A DNA stretch of 33,930 bases, from NCBI GenBank assembly GCA_025363835.1, contig JANYLD010000235.1:1-33930 (forward strand). Direction: 5' to 3'. Numbering within the stretch: the stretch's first letter is position 1; the number at the start of each line of letters is the position of its first letter. A program made the position numbers and the translations under genes. Positions 7,598 through 16,129 of this stretch are shown in pieces. Under the pieces are notes generated by a model. The model was not told the DNA's origin and searched no databases. It saw nothing but the letters and a program-made list of their open reading frames with translations. Source of the stretch: Armatimonadota bacterium (GTDB lineage Bacteria > Armatimonadota > Fimbriimonadia > Fimbriimonadales > Fimbriimonadaceae).

Positions 7598-8376
7598 GCT
7601 TTTGATGTAAATAAAGGGCTTAAACGGATTGATCCGTCTAAGCCCTTTATTCTTTCAAAGCTCGTTCCGTAAACCTTGTCCAGGCGGCTATCCGACAAGA
7701 CTTCTCCAATCCTTCCTTGGCAGGCGATCTGCTTGTTACCAAGCAAAACCCCATCATCGGCCAGATGCACGGCAAGGTTGAGATCGTGGAGAGCGACGAG
7801 CACGGCGAGCCCTCCGGCTGCCAGCGAACGAACAAGCTTGACCACGCTCACCTGGTGGCCAGGATCGAGATGGGAAGTGGGTTCGTCCAGTAGCAGGATC
7901 GGCGCCTTCTGAGCCAGGGCCCTGGCGATTAGGGCTCTCTGCCTTTCTCCCGCGCTCACGTGCATGATCGTTCGGTCTGCCACATGCTGGCACTCTGCTT
8001 GGTCCATCGCTTCCTCGGCGATTCGCTTGTCTTCTTCGCTATCGAACAAACCCTCGGAGTGCGGAATGCGGCCCAAGGCGACAATCTCTCGAACAAGAAA
8101 TGGGAACTCGCTGCGCTCTTCCGAGGGAACAAACGCCACTTGTTTGGCCCGCTCTCGGGTGCTGAATTGGCCGGAGGGACGGCCGGCGATTGAGAGGGAG
8201 CCGGATAGGGGAGCGATCTCGCCCGTAATGGTTTTAAGGAGCGTGGACTTACCGCTACCGTTCGGGCCAAGAAGGGCGACGACCGTGCCCGCATTTACCT
8301 CCAAGTTGATGTTCTCGAGCACTATCCTGTCTGGATAGCCGCAAGTGAGGTCCTGGCATAGGATCGCTGAGTTCAA
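7594..8376 (-). CDS. ABC transporter ATP-binding protein (FecE/BtuD/HmuV-like)
   Basis: A 260-residue ATPase of the iron-siderophore/heme/cobalamin uptake class. Walker A is GPNGSGKST, the signature is the variant VSAGERQR, Walker B is ILLLDEPTSHLD, and the H-loop is ALHDLNLA. The ATRPase pattern VAFVPSEE and VREIVALGR is typical of FecE-type subunits. No permease or binding protein is next to it; those must lie elsewhere, or the protein works with the exporter upstream. The start is a TTG at 8376, just after the exporter stop, preceded by GAGGAG. The C-terminus is encoded through the terminator hairpin of the convergent gene. Confidence 0.85.
   Translation of the reverse strand: MNSAILCQDLTCGYPDRIVLENINLEVNAGTVVALLGPNGSGKSTLLKTITGEIAPLSGSLSIAGRPSGQFSTRERAKQVAFVPSEERSEFPFLVREIVALGRIPHSEGLFDSEEDKRIAEEAMDQAECQHVADRTIMHVSAGERQRALIARALAQKAPILLLDEPTSHLDPGHQVSVVKLVRSLAAGGLAVLVALHDLNLAVHLADDGVLLGNKQIACQGRIGEVLSDSRLDKVYGTSFERIKGLDGSIRLSPLFTSKA
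7610..7651. terminator. 20-bp stem terminator, inside the coding end of the opposite gene
   Basis: Bases 7610-7629 pair with 7632-7651 with a single mismatch around a two-base loop. In the plus direction the stem ends in TTTATTCTTTC, so it should stop transcripts of the small exported protein gene. The hairpin lies within the last 15 codons of the ABC ATPase gene on the minus strand. Confidence 0.75.
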
Positions 8377-8378
8377 GC

Positions 8379-10397
8379 CTAGCTGATCTCCTCTGCAAGG
8401 ACGCCGCTGTTAAAGGCGCGGTACATGGCCGCATAAGCGCCGTTGGCCGAGATAAGCTCGGCATGGGAGCCTTGTTCGATAATTTCGCCCCGCCTCAGCA
8501 TGGCGATTCTGTCAGCCCGTGCTGCTGTGGTGAGGCGGTGAGCGATGAAAAGGGTGGTGCGCTGGCTCATGACTTCATCCAAAGCCTCCTGGACCTTCTT
8601 CTCGCTGTGAGCGTCCAGCGCGCTCGTCGCTTCGTCGAGAAGGAGCATAGTTGGCTTGCGGACGAGGGCGCGGGCAATGGCAACGCGCTGCATCTGCCCT
8701 CCGCTGAGGCGTACGCCTCGCTCGTGGACGAGCGTGTCATACGCCTCGGGAATCTCGGTAACGAACTCATCGGCGTGGGCCGCCTTCGCCGCTTCCTTCA
8801 CCTCTTCATCAGTGGCCGTCGGGTTGCCCATTCGGATGTTCTCGGCAATGGTGCCGGCAAAGAGGAACGTCTGCTGGGGTACGACGCCGATTTGCGATCG
8901 CAGCCACTCCAAGTTCAATTCGCGCACGTCCACACCGTCGAAGAGGACTTGGCCTTGGGTGGGGTCGTAGAAGCGGAGCATCAGGTCCGCAATCGTGCTC
9001 TTCCCTCCTCCGCTTGGCCCGACGAGAGCGAGGCTGGTTCCGGGTTGGATGGTGAAGGAGACATCTTTGAGAGCTGCGGTGCCGTCCGGGTAGGTGAAGG
9101 AGACGTTTTTAAACTCAATCTCCCCGCGGGTGGTCGGCAGAGCTTTGTTGCCGCGCGAATCGACGTGCTCGTCGGGGACGCTGAGTATCTCGTCGTAGAT
9201 GTGGTTGGTGGCGGCTTGGACCTGGGCGTAGGTGTTCTGCACGTTGCCGATACTGCGAAAGCCTTGGTTGATATTGTCGAGAAGAATGAGAATGGCGGCG
9301 ATATCCGCCACAAACAGCGAGCCACCCCGGGCGAGGAATCCACAGAGGAGCAGCACGGCCGCGAGGCCAACGGCGCCGATGAGTTCAACCGCCGGCCTTA
9401 GCTTGGCGATGTATCCAACCGCCCGCATCTGACGGCGGAAGCCCGTTTCCACCAGTTGCCGGTATCGAACCTCCATCGAGTCTTCGGCAGAGAACGCTCG
9501 AATGATGCGGGTGCCGAGGAGGCTCTCGTTCGTCATCGCGGAAACGTCGGCCAAGTTTTCCTGAACCACCTTTTGAGCCTGCTTCATCTTCCGCGCGTTA
9601 CGCTGAATGACGATGATCATGAACGGAAATATGAGTAAAGCAACCGCGAATAAGCGCCATTGCAGCATGGCAATGATGGTCGCGGAAACGATCATCTTAA
9701 TCGGACCTTCCAGGCTGTCACGAACAATCCCCACGGCATTTTCGAAGACGTTGACATCGTTGGTGAGAACGCTCTGGATGGCGCCCGCCCGCTTCTCATT
9801 GAAGTAGCTGATGGGCAGGCGCTGGAGCTTGTTAAACAGCTTGATGCGGAGGTCGCTGGAAAGGCGGTTGGCGGCTTCACCGAGGTAATAGGTGAGGCCC
9901 CGCGTGAACCAGTACCGCATGATGTAGAGCGCGATAATGAAGCCGCACCAGAAGAGGAGGCGGTTCATCGGCGAGGCATCGCCTAGCGGGTCCTTTTGAG
10001 CCCACGCCCCAACTCGTTGTAGGAACGTAAGGTTTTTGGCTTTGGCAACGCCCAGCCTTAAGTCGTAAACGATCTGAAGCTGGTCGTGAAGGTCCCTCCA
10101 TTGCACACGCATCGATTGGGCCAGGCGGAACTCTTCGGTTTGAGTCAGGTTGCCGCGGTTTGGGCGCAGTTGCTCGATTGCCGCGAGGTCCTTCGCCATC
10201 ACGACAGGCGACTTATGGACACCACTCGCAACCTGGCGAACTTCGCTCGCTCCCATGATGCGCTGGTCTTGGATCTGCTCAAGATCACTGATCGCCTGAA
10301 TGCTGTACTTGACCAAGATAGCGGAAAAGGCTGCGCTTAAAGCCACGAAAAGGACGCAGATCAGCCCTTTGGCGATCGTTCTACGCTGAGACTTCAA
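8379..10397 (-). CDS. ABC transporter, fused permease and ATPase (MsbA-like exporter)
   Basis: A half-transporter with an N-terminal six-helix domain and a C-terminal ATPase: GPSGGGKST at about residue 457, LSGGQMQR at about 563, LLLDEATSALD at about 583 and an AHRLTT switch. It likely exports a lipid, peptide or drug as a homodimer. A loop of about 100 residues between TM1 and TM2 is longer than in MsbA. The coordinates use a TTG start, but the frame stays open upstream and reads RLPIFKRFDPRLSSE, which looks like a genuine exporter N-terminus. The best alternative start is a CTG at 10445, four bases past the asnS stop region, with GGAG seven bases before it. That would give 688 residues. Confidence 0.9.
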   Translation of the reverse strand: MKSQRRTIAKGLICVLFVALSAAFSAILVKYSIQAISDLEQIQDQRIMGASEVRQVASGVHKSPVVMAKDLAAIEQLRPNRGNLTQTEEFRLAQSMRVQWRDLHDQLQIVYDLRLGVAKAKNLTFLQRVGAWAQKDPLGDASPMNRLLFWCGFIIALYIMRYWFTRGLTYYLGEAANRLSSDLRIKLFNKLQRLPISYFNEKRAGAIQSVLTNDVNVFENAVGIVRDSLEGPIKMIVSATIIAMLQWRLFAVALLIFPFMIIVIQRNARKMKQAQKVVQENLADVSAMTNESLLGTRIIRAFSAEDSMEVRYRQLVETGFRRQMRAVGYIAKLRPAVELIGAVGLAAVLLLCGFLARGGSLFVADIAAILILLDNINQGFRSIGNVQNTYAQVQAATNHIYDEILSVPDEHVDSRGNKALPTTRGEIEFKNVSFTYPDGTAALKDVSFTIQPGTSLALVGPSGGGKSTIADLMLRFYDPTQGQVLFDGVDVRELNLEWLRSQIGVVPQQTFLFAGTIAENIRMGNPTATDEEVKEAAKAAHADEFVTEIPEAYDTLVHERGVRLSGGQMQRVAIARALVRKPTMLLLDEATSALDAHSEKKVQEALDEVMSQRTTLFIAHRLTTAARADRIAMLRRGEIIEQGSHAELISANGAYAAMYRAFNSGVLAEEIS

Positions 10398-10446
10398 CTC
10401 GCTCGAAAGACGAGGGTCGAAGCGTTTAAAGATGGGTAGGCGCAGC

Positions 10447-11862
10447 TTAAAACTCCGCGTGGCCGGGCGTGCGGTGGAACGGGATGACGTCCCTGATGTT
10501 CTTCATGCCGGTCACGTACATGAGAAATCGCTCAAAGCCAAGGCCAAACCCGGCGTGAGGCGCGGAGCCGAAGCGTCGAAGGTCCAGATACCACCAATAC
10601 GGTTCCAGCGGCAGTCCGGATTCCTCGATTCGGGATTTCAGAAGGTCGAGACGCTCCTCCCTTTGAGAACCGCCGATAATTTCGCCGATGCGCGGCGCCA
10701 ATACGTCCATAGCGCGAACCGTCTTCCCGTCTGGGTTCATGCGCATGTAAAAGGCCTTGATCTCCTTCGGATAGTCGGTCAGGATAACGGGGCGTCCCAC
10801 TTTAGTCTCAGTCAGCCAACGCTCATGCTCGCTCTGCAGGTCCGCGCCCCAAAAAACCGGATATTCAAACCTCTCCCCACTGCTCTCGAGGTGCTTAACG
10901 GCCTCGGTGTAGGTCATCCTTTCGAAGTCAGACTTGGTCACGTGCTCGAGTGTCTTCAGAAGCGTGGGCTCAATTCGCTGGTTGAAGAACTCTAGGTCGT
11001 CCGCCCGCTTGTCCAGCAAGTGGGAGATGGTCTCTTTAAGGAACTCCTCGGCCAAGTTCATGTTGCCTTCCAGGTCACAAAAGGCCATCTCCGGTTCGAC
11101 CATCCAGAACTCCGCGAGATGACGGCTCGTGCTGGAATTTTCAGCTCGGAAAGTTGGGCCGAAGGTGTACACGTTGGTCATGCTCAACGCGAGCGACTCC
11201 GCTTCAAGCTGGCCGCTCACGGTTAGGAACGCCGGCTTGGCAAAGAAATCCTCAGCCGGGTCTGTGCCCTTCAAACGCCACTTGGAGCTTTCTCCCTCCG
11301 GCGTCGAGCAAAGCTCGGACTCCAGCAAGGTGCTGACCGCAAACATTGCCCCCGCACCCTCGCAATCGCTAGCGGTGATGATTGGAGTCTGGATGTAGTG
11401 GAACCCGCGCTTGTGATAGAAGCTGTGGATCGCTTGTGCCGCCTCGGCGCGAATGCGGAAAACTGCGCCAAACGTGTTGCCGCGCGACCGAAGGTGGGCG
11501 ATTTCCCGAAGAAACTCAAAGGACGCGCCCTTCTTCTGAAGCGGATAACTCTGCGGATCCGCCGGTCCAAATATTTCTGCCCCACGTGCCCGCAACTCAA
11601 CCGCCTGGCCCGCGGCAGGGGATTCAACGATCTCACCGTCGAAACGGACGCAAGCTCCGGTAGTGATGCGCTTGAGATCGTCGTCGCCAATCATCCCGTC
11701 GTTGACGATCACCTGCAGGTCTTGGAAACAGGAGCCGTCGTTCACCTGGACAAACGAGATGCCCTTGCTGTCTCGCCGCGTCTTAACCCACCCATAAGCA
11801 GACGCCTGCGTGCCCGGTGCAAGTTTGAGCAAGTCGCTGACGTACTGTCGCCTATAGTCCAT
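10447..11862 (-). CDS. asnS: Asparaginyl-tRNA synthetase
   Basis: AsnRS charges tRNA-Asn with asparagine. The 471-residue protein has an N-terminal OB-fold anticodon-binding domain ([24 protein letters not shown]) and a class II catalytic core. Motif 2 appears as [21 protein letters not shown]-type sequence and motif 3 as [15 protein letters not shown]. The DCEGAGAMF and [10 protein letters not shown] stretches favour AsnRS over AspRS. The N-terminus MDYRRQYV is chosen at the ATG at 11862; TAAAAT lies about 12 bases upstream, so the leader may be very short. It appears to head the unit asnS-exporter-ATPase. Confidence 0.96.
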   Translation of the reverse strand: MDYRRQYVSDLLKLAPGTQASAYGWVKTRRDSKGISFVQVNDGSCFQDLQVIVNDGMIGDDDLKRITTGACVRFDGEIVESPAAGQAVELRARGAEIFGPADPQSYPLQKKGASFEFLREIAHLRSRGNTFGAVFRIRAEAAQAIHSFYHKRGFHYIQTPIITASDCEGAGAMFAVSTLLESELCSTPEGESSKWRLKGTDPAEDFFAKPAFLTVSGQLEAESLALSMTNVYTFGPTFRAENSSTSRHLAEFWMVEPEMAFCDLEGNMNLAEEFLKETISHLLDKRADDLEFFNQRIEPTLLKTLEHVTKSDFERMTYTEAVKHLESSGERFEYPVFWGADLQSEHERWLTETKVGRPVILTDYPKEIKAFYMRMNPDGKTVRAMDVLAPRIGEIIGGSQREERLDLLKSRIEESGLPLEPYWWYLDLRRFGSAPHAGFGLGFERFLMYVTGMKNIRDVIPFHRTPGHAEF

Positions 11863-11905
11863 GGGAGCGCAGATTTTACCGTTGAACTAGGAACGCGCTA
11901 TTGAC

Positions 11906-12706
11906 TTAGCTGGTGATGTCGTCCCAGTGTTCTTTGACATCCTTTAGAATCTCATCGCGAAACGCCTTGCCTGCCGGGGATTTGGGATCATAACCCGATG
12001 GAGACTTGGCGTCGGCGGGATAAGCGTCTTGGGGGATCGTGATGTCGATTCCGTCGGCCAACCCTGCATCGTAATAATTTGGCCGGAAGCGGCCTACAGC
12101 CTGCCCGTCCACCCAGTGAGGAGGCACGCGAACGATGGCTCTTCCGAACCCGTCGGCAATCGCGTCGGCGTACTCTCCTTGAATGATCGCCCGGTTTGTG
12201 TCGGAAAGGTCGTCGACTGGCATGTAGTGCTTGGAATCGCCATTCGCCGCTGCGTCGACGTTGTCGAATTTGACTTCGTAGCTGAATCCGGGGGGCGCGG
12301 TCATTCCAAAGGCGCGGCCCTGGACAACCTTGTCATGATCGTAAATTCCGTCCGTCACGACGCGATTCGCCGCATGCGGAATATGTGGAGTGAAACGGTT
12401 ATAACTCGAGGCGATTCCCATAACCGCAACGGCGGCCAGGGCCCATATCCACAGCCGCTTCTTCAACCATTCTCCGGCCGGCATGGGTTCACCCGGAAGT
12501 AGCTGTTTGGCTCGTAGATCCTGGACCATTTGCGCAACCTGCCAAGTCGGCAAACCGAGCGTCTCAGCCATATCCTGCACTGTGACCTGCTCGTCAAAAG
12601 CAGCTTCCCGGTGTTGGTAGTTCCGAATCAACTCCTTCGCTTCCTCGACGGATAACCGTTGAGGGCCGGGGTCTTGATCCTGGGACGAGAAGACGTGGCT
12701 CACCAT
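11906..12706 (-). CDS. Unknown protein with N-terminal HTH-like region and one membrane helix (paralog 1)
   Basis: I cannot name this 266-residue protein. Residues 15-70 look like a small helical, HTH-like module (EEAKELIRNYQHREA, VTVQDMAETLGLP, VAQMVQDLRAKQ). A membrane segment follows at about 87-103 (LWIWALAAVAVMGIASS). The last 160 residues should be outside the membrane and contain GMTAPPGFSYEV, KHYMPVDDL, PPHWVDGQAV, NYYDAG and a closing KEHWDDIT. The same blocks occur in the same order in the neighbour at 12801-13631, so the genes are tandem duplicates. The start is the ATG at 12706, where the paralogs align (MVSH); TATACT lies four bases upstream, so the mRNA is probably leaderless. 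Confidence 0.75.
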   Translation of the reverse strand: MVSHVFSSQDQDPGPQRLSVEEAKELIRNYQHREAAFDEQVTVQDMAETLGLPTWQVAQMVQDLRAKQLLPGEPMPAGEWLKKRLWIWALAAVAVMGIASSYNRFTPHIPHAANRVVTDGIYDHDKVVQGRAFGMTAPPGFSYEVKFDNVDAAANGDSKHYMPVDDLSDTNRAIIQGEYADAIADGFGRAIVRVPPHWVDGQAVGRFRPNYYDAGLADGIDITIPQDAYPADAKSPSGYDPKSPAGKAFRDEILKDVKEHWDDITS

Positions 12707-12710
12707 TTGA

Positions 12711-12716
12711 AGTATA
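12711..12716 (-). promoter_or_regulatory. -10 element (TATACT) abutting the start of paralog 1
   Basis: TATACT on the minus strand, then TCAA and the ATG. The block CTCGTATACTTC is repeated before the tandem paralog with the same spacing. A transcript from here would start at or next to the start codon. No consensus -35 is visible. Confidence 0.5.
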
Positions 12717-12800
12717 CGAGCGGGATTGCGAATGGGTTGTAGCCAAAGGCCCAATGGCGAACTTGCGACTGGATAACCGCACTAAGGTTCGCAGCTTCGC

Positions 12801-13631
12801 CTAGAAGTGAGTCGAGACGTCGTCCGGTTTTCGATAATGCGGCTCGGTTATCTTCTCCCAGTTCTCCTTGATCGAGTTGAGGACCGAATCGTGAAGCGCT
12901 TTACCTTCTGGGCTGGAGGGCTTGTAAGGAAATTGCGACTTCCTCACCGTGTATGTCGAAGGAACGGGATCGCCGCCCAAGTAGTAATTGCTAAGGGCTT
13001 CGGCCACGGCTTCTCCGTTAACCCATTTAGGCGGACTTTGAGCGACCATCTTGTTCAGGGCGTCGATCACGTCGTTCGTCAACTCTTCCTGGAAGACGTG
13101 GGAGTTCTCCGGCGTAATGTCCGCCATGGGGATGAAATGCTTTATGGAGCCGAGCGTTGCGACGTCGTCGGCATCGATCCTAATCTCATAGCTGAACCCT
13201 GCAGGCGCGGTAATGCCCAGCCTTTTGCCCGCCAAAACCGCGTCATGCGCATACAAGTTTTCTCCGGCATAACTAGGATACGTGGTGGAGTCCTCCCGGC
13301 CGAAGGGATTCACCGCTGAAACCAAAATCACTACGAAAGCGGTGGTGAGGAGAACGGCCATCATGGCGACAGTAGGCAACAATCGGTGGTTCCTCCGATG
13401 ACCAGGAGTAAAAATGGGCTGAGCCACGATCCGTTTCCTAGCCCTGAGCCCGTTCAGCATTTCCTGAACTTCGGCGTCCGGCAGCCCAAGTGTCTCAGCC
13501 ATATCCCGCACGGTCACGCCCGCATCCAAATGCGCCTCGCGGTGTTGGTGGATGCGAATGAGCTCCTTGGCCTCATCCATCGAAAGGTGGTTAGGAGCGG
13601 GTTCGGGCGTGTAGAAGCCGTGGCTCACCAA
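12801..13631 (-). CDS. Unknown protein with N-terminal HTH-like region and one membrane helix (paralog 2)
   Basis: This 276-residue protein is the tandem paralog of the gene at 11906-12706 and is likewise of unknown function. The N-terminal module is the best conserved part (DEAKELIRIHQHREA, VTVRDMAETLGLP). A membrane helix follows at about residues 88-108 (VAMMAVLLTTAFVVILVSAV). The outer domain has GITAPAGFSYEI, KHFIPMADI, PPKWVNGEAV, NYYLGG and KENWEKIT. An HTH inside plus a sensor-like domain outside suggests a membrane-bound regulator, but this is inference. The start is a TTG aligning exactly with the ATG of paralog 1; the next codon is GTG and could serve instead. TATACT lies four bases before the TTG. 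Confidence 0.75.
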   Translation of the reverse strand: MVSHGFYTPEPAPNHLSMDEAKELIRIHQHREAHLDAGVTVRDMAETLGLPDAEVQEMLNGLRARKRIVAQPIFTPGHRRNHRLLPTVAMMAVLLTTAFVVILVSAVNPFGREDSTTYPSYAGENLYAHDAVLAGKRLGITAPAGFSYEIRIDADDVATLGSIKHFIPMADITPENSHVFQEELTNDVIDALNKMVAQSPPKWVNGEAVAEALSNYYLGGDPVPSTYTVRKSQFPYKPSSPEGKALHDSVLNSIKENWEKITEPHYRKPDDVSTHF

Positions 13632-13635
13632 AGGA

Positions 13636-13641
13636 AGTATA
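13636..13641 (-). promoter_or_regulatory. -10 element (TATACT) abutting the start of paralog 2
   Basis: TATACT on the minus strand, followed by TCCT and the TTG start. The surrounding CTCGTATACTTC is identical to that before paralog 1, supporting leaderless expression of both. Confidence 0.5.
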
Positions 13642-13785
13642 CGAGTCCGGGAGTGGGATCGTTCAGCTCTCCCTGGATATCTTCATTCCTCATCCCAACC
13701 CCCCTAGGGCGGGTTGAGGAAATGTGACACTTCAAATTCCGAGTTCCGCGCAAGGATTTCGGGGGTCCTCCCACCCCGATGGCTG

Positions 13786-13791
13786 TATAAT
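13786..13791 (+). promoter_or_regulatory. Probable pyrG promoter -10 (TATAAT)
   Basis: A perfect TATAAT preceded directly by TG, about 113 bases before pyrG. No good -35 is seen. The intervening leader holds no obvious attenuator; GGAGG at 13895-13899 precedes the ATG. The 270-base gap between the paralog and pyrG otherwise shows only an imperfect hairpin around 13690-13723. Confidence 0.5.
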
Positions 13792-13903
13792 CTCTCAAAC
13801 CCCCCAAAGGTTTTTTGCGCGAGCGCATCGTTGCGTTTGTGCTCGGCGTCTTTGTGCGTGGTTTCGTTGCTCCTGATTAGTCGGGAAGGGGTTCGGAGGA
13901 AGC

Positions 13904-15541
13904 ATGGCGAAGTTTATTTTTGTGACAGGTGGTGTCGTGAGTTCGATTGGTAAGGGAATCACCACCGCAAGCCTCGGCCGGCTCCTCAGAAATCGCGGAT
14001 TCACCGTCGCCCCAGTCAAGCTCGACCCCTACATTAACGTCGACGCAGGCACCATGAACCCGTTTCAGCACGGTGAGGTGTTCGTCACAGAGGACGGGGC
14101 CGAGACGGACCTCGACCTGGGCCACTACGAGAGGTTCATGGACGTCAACTGCTCCGGCAACTCCTCTGTCACAACCGGAAAGGTTTACTTAAGCGTCATC
14201 CAAGCTGAGCGCAGGGGCGACTACTTGGGCGCCACTGTCCAGGTAATTCCCCATGTCACCAACGAAATCAAGAAGCGCATCGTGGACCTCGCCAAAGAGC
14301 AAGAGGCGGACGTCGTCATCGCGGAAATCGGCGGCACCGTGGGGGACATCGAGAGCCTTCCCTTTCTGGAAGCCATTCGCCAGATGCGGACCGAGTTTGG
14401 GCTTGAGAACACTCTATACGTCCATGTAACCCTCGTCCCCCAGGTCGGGCCTTGGCATGAGGTGAAGACCAAGCCGACCCAGCACAGCGTCATGCAGCTC
14501 CGCGAGATCGGTATCGCCCCAGACGTGCTCGTCTGCCGCACGGAAGTGCCGCTCGCCCAAGAAGTTAAAGAGAAGATCTCTCTGTTTTGCGGTGTCCCCC
14601 CGGAAGCGGTAATCGAGTCGCGCAATGCGGCCACCATCTACGAAGTCCCTCTCCACTACGAAAATGATGGTCTCGGCGAGTTTGTCTGCAAAAGACTCAG
14701 CCTCGAGGCAACCCATAACGACCTCGACGAATGGAAATCGATCGTCAAGACCCTCAAGAGCCCGCAGAACCAATGCCGCATCGCGGTGGTCGGCAAGTAC
14801 ACCAGCAATGGCGACTCGTACAAGTCCATCGCAGAGTCACTCATCCACGCCGGAATTCCGAACGACTGCTCGGTCGACATCACATGGATCGAGAGTGACA
14901 CGATGGAGAGCGGCAGGCCGCCGGAGGAGATGCTGAAAGGCGTCGACGGTTTGGTTGTTGCGCCTGGGTTTGGAGAGAGGGGCATCGAAGGGAAGATCGA
15001 AGCAATTCGCTATGCCAGGGAGATCGGCCTGCCGTTCCTAGGCATCTGCTACGGCCTCCAGATGGCCGTCGTCGAGTTCGCGCGAAACATGTGCGGCCTT
15101 ACCGGGGCCAACACGGAGGAGGTGGTTGCAAATCCGCCTTATCCCGTCATTCACCTGCTGCCTGAGCAAAAGGGAGTCGCTGAAAAGGGCGCCACCATGC
15201 GATTGGGCTCGTGGCCGTGCAACCTCGTCAACGGAACGATCGCCCAGAAGCTCTACGGTTCAACGCGCATCACCGAGCGGCATCGGCATCGGTACGAGGT
15301 TAACAACGACTTCCGGGAGAAGCTGACCGAACATGGAATGGTTATATCGGGAGTCTCGCCCGATTATCGATTGGTCGAAATGATCGAAATCCCGGGGCAT
15401 CCGTTCTTTGTCGGAACTCAGGCCCATCCGGAATTTAAGTCGAGACCGAACCGGCCGCACCCACTATTCCAAGGACTGGTCAAGGCCGCATTGGTCCATA
15501 AGAGGAAGGCGCTTGCCGCGCAACCGGTAGAAGCCATCTAG
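13904..15541 (+). CDS. pyrG: CTP synthase
   Basis: CTP synthase makes CTP from UTP, ATP and glutamine. The 545-residue length is standard. The N-terminal synthase domain starts MAKFIFVTGGVVSSIGKGI, with KLDPYINVDAGTMNPFQHGEVFVTEDGAETDLDLGHYERF. The C-terminal class I glutamine amidotransferase domain has LGICYGLQ with the nucleophile Cys, and a C-terminal QAHPEFKSRPNRPHPLF block with catalytic His and Glu. A GGAGG four bases before the ATG supports the start. It is single and followed by a strong hairpin. Confidence 0.98.
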   Translation: MAKFIFVTGGVVSSIGKGITTASLGRLLRNRGFTVAPVKLDPYINVDAGTMNPFQHGEVFVTEDGAETDLDLGHYERFMDVNCSGNSSVTTGKVYLSVIQAERRGDYLGATVQVIPHVTNEIKKRIVDLAKEQEADVVIAEIGGTVGDIESLPFLEAIRQMRTEFGLENTLYVHVTLVPQVGPWHEVKTKPTQHSVMQLREIGIAPDVLVCRTEVPLAQEVKEKISLFCGVPPEAVIESRNAATIYEVPLHYENDGLGEFVCKRLSLEATHNDLDEWKSIVKTLKSPQNQCRIAVVGKYTSNGDSYKSIAESLIHAGIPNDCSVDITWIESDTMESGRPPEEMLKGVDGLVVAPGFGERGIEGKIEAIRYAREIGLPFLGICYGLQMAVVEFARNMCGLTGANTEEVVANPPYPVIHLLPEQKGVAEKGATMRLGSWPCNLVNGTIAQKLYGSTRITERHRHRYEVNNDFREKLTEHGMVISGVSPDYRLVEMIEIPGHPFFVGTQAHPEFKSRPNRPHPLFQGLVKAALVHKRKALAAQPVEAI

Positions 15542-15575
15542 GGCCCGGCCAATATTCTGGGTTTTGGCCCGGGTC
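15542..15575 (+). terminator. Stable hairpin after pyrG
   Basis: GGCCCGGCCAA at 15542-15552 pairs with 15564-15575 over 11 base pairs with one bulged C, immediately after the pyrG stop. No U-tract follows, so it may end or protect the transcript without being a classical terminator. Confidence 0.45.
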
Positions 15576-15646
15576 AGCTAAGAATTCTCCAAACGCAGGC
15601 TTTTTACCGGCTACAGCGCCGCCCATAGGGTGCCGATTAGTCAAGC

Positions 15647-16129
15647 ATGTCTACGCATGCCCGCATGAAACGGCGCTCTAAGGTCCAGAGCGGCAACGTA
15701 CTGATCGATTGCATTATCGGTCTGATCCTGCTTTCCATGGGAGCTGCGAGCTTCTACAGCATGTTCCCCGTCATCTCTAAGTCCCACGCGATGGGAGATG
15801 AGGAGCAAAAGGCGACCCAGATTTGCACCAAGATGCTCGAACACATTCAGTTGCTCTCGCCCACGAAGCTAACTGCGACAAACCTCACCGGAATGCTTCT
15901 TGTCGATGGTGGCCAGAACGCTTCGCCGTACACCTTTAATCACTGCCCGCTCGACGACGCGATGGATTACGCGCCGGCAGACAGCCTTCATAACGGCACC
16001 GGGACCCTGACGATCACAACCATCAATTACGGTTCATCTCAGGTAATTGCCACTGTGACTTGGAAGAATCCTTTCGGAACAACTGAGACAGTATCCATGG
16101 GAACCATCCTTGGAGCCTTCCGATCATGA
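15647..16129 (+). CDS. Type IV pilin-like minor pseudopilin (PilV/GspI-like)
   Basis: A 160-residue protein with a class III signal: a basic leader (MKRRSKVQSG) followed by NVLIDCIIGLILLSMGAASF. Prepilin peptidase would cut after the Gly, leaving Asn at position 1 and Asp in place of the usual Glu at position 5. The rest is a short, beta-rich globular domain with two cysteines. It is the first gene of a three-gene unit, overlapping the next by four bases (ATGA). The proteins likely form part of a type II secretion-like or type IV pilus tip complex. Translation may begin at the first ATG or at the ATG six codons later; neither has a good ribosome site. Confidence 0.78.
   Translation: MSTHARMKRRSKVQSGNVLIDCIIGLILLSMGAASFYSMFPVISKSHAMGDEEQKATQICTKMLEHIQLLSPTKLTATNLTGMLLVDGGQNASPYTFNHCPLDDAMDYAPADSLHNGTGTLTITTINYGSSQVIATVTWKNPFGTTETVSMGTILGAFRS

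Noticed and set aside
13725-13755. AATTCCG-AGTTCCG before pyrG as a heptamer array
   Set aside because: Only two imperfect units; can arise by chance.
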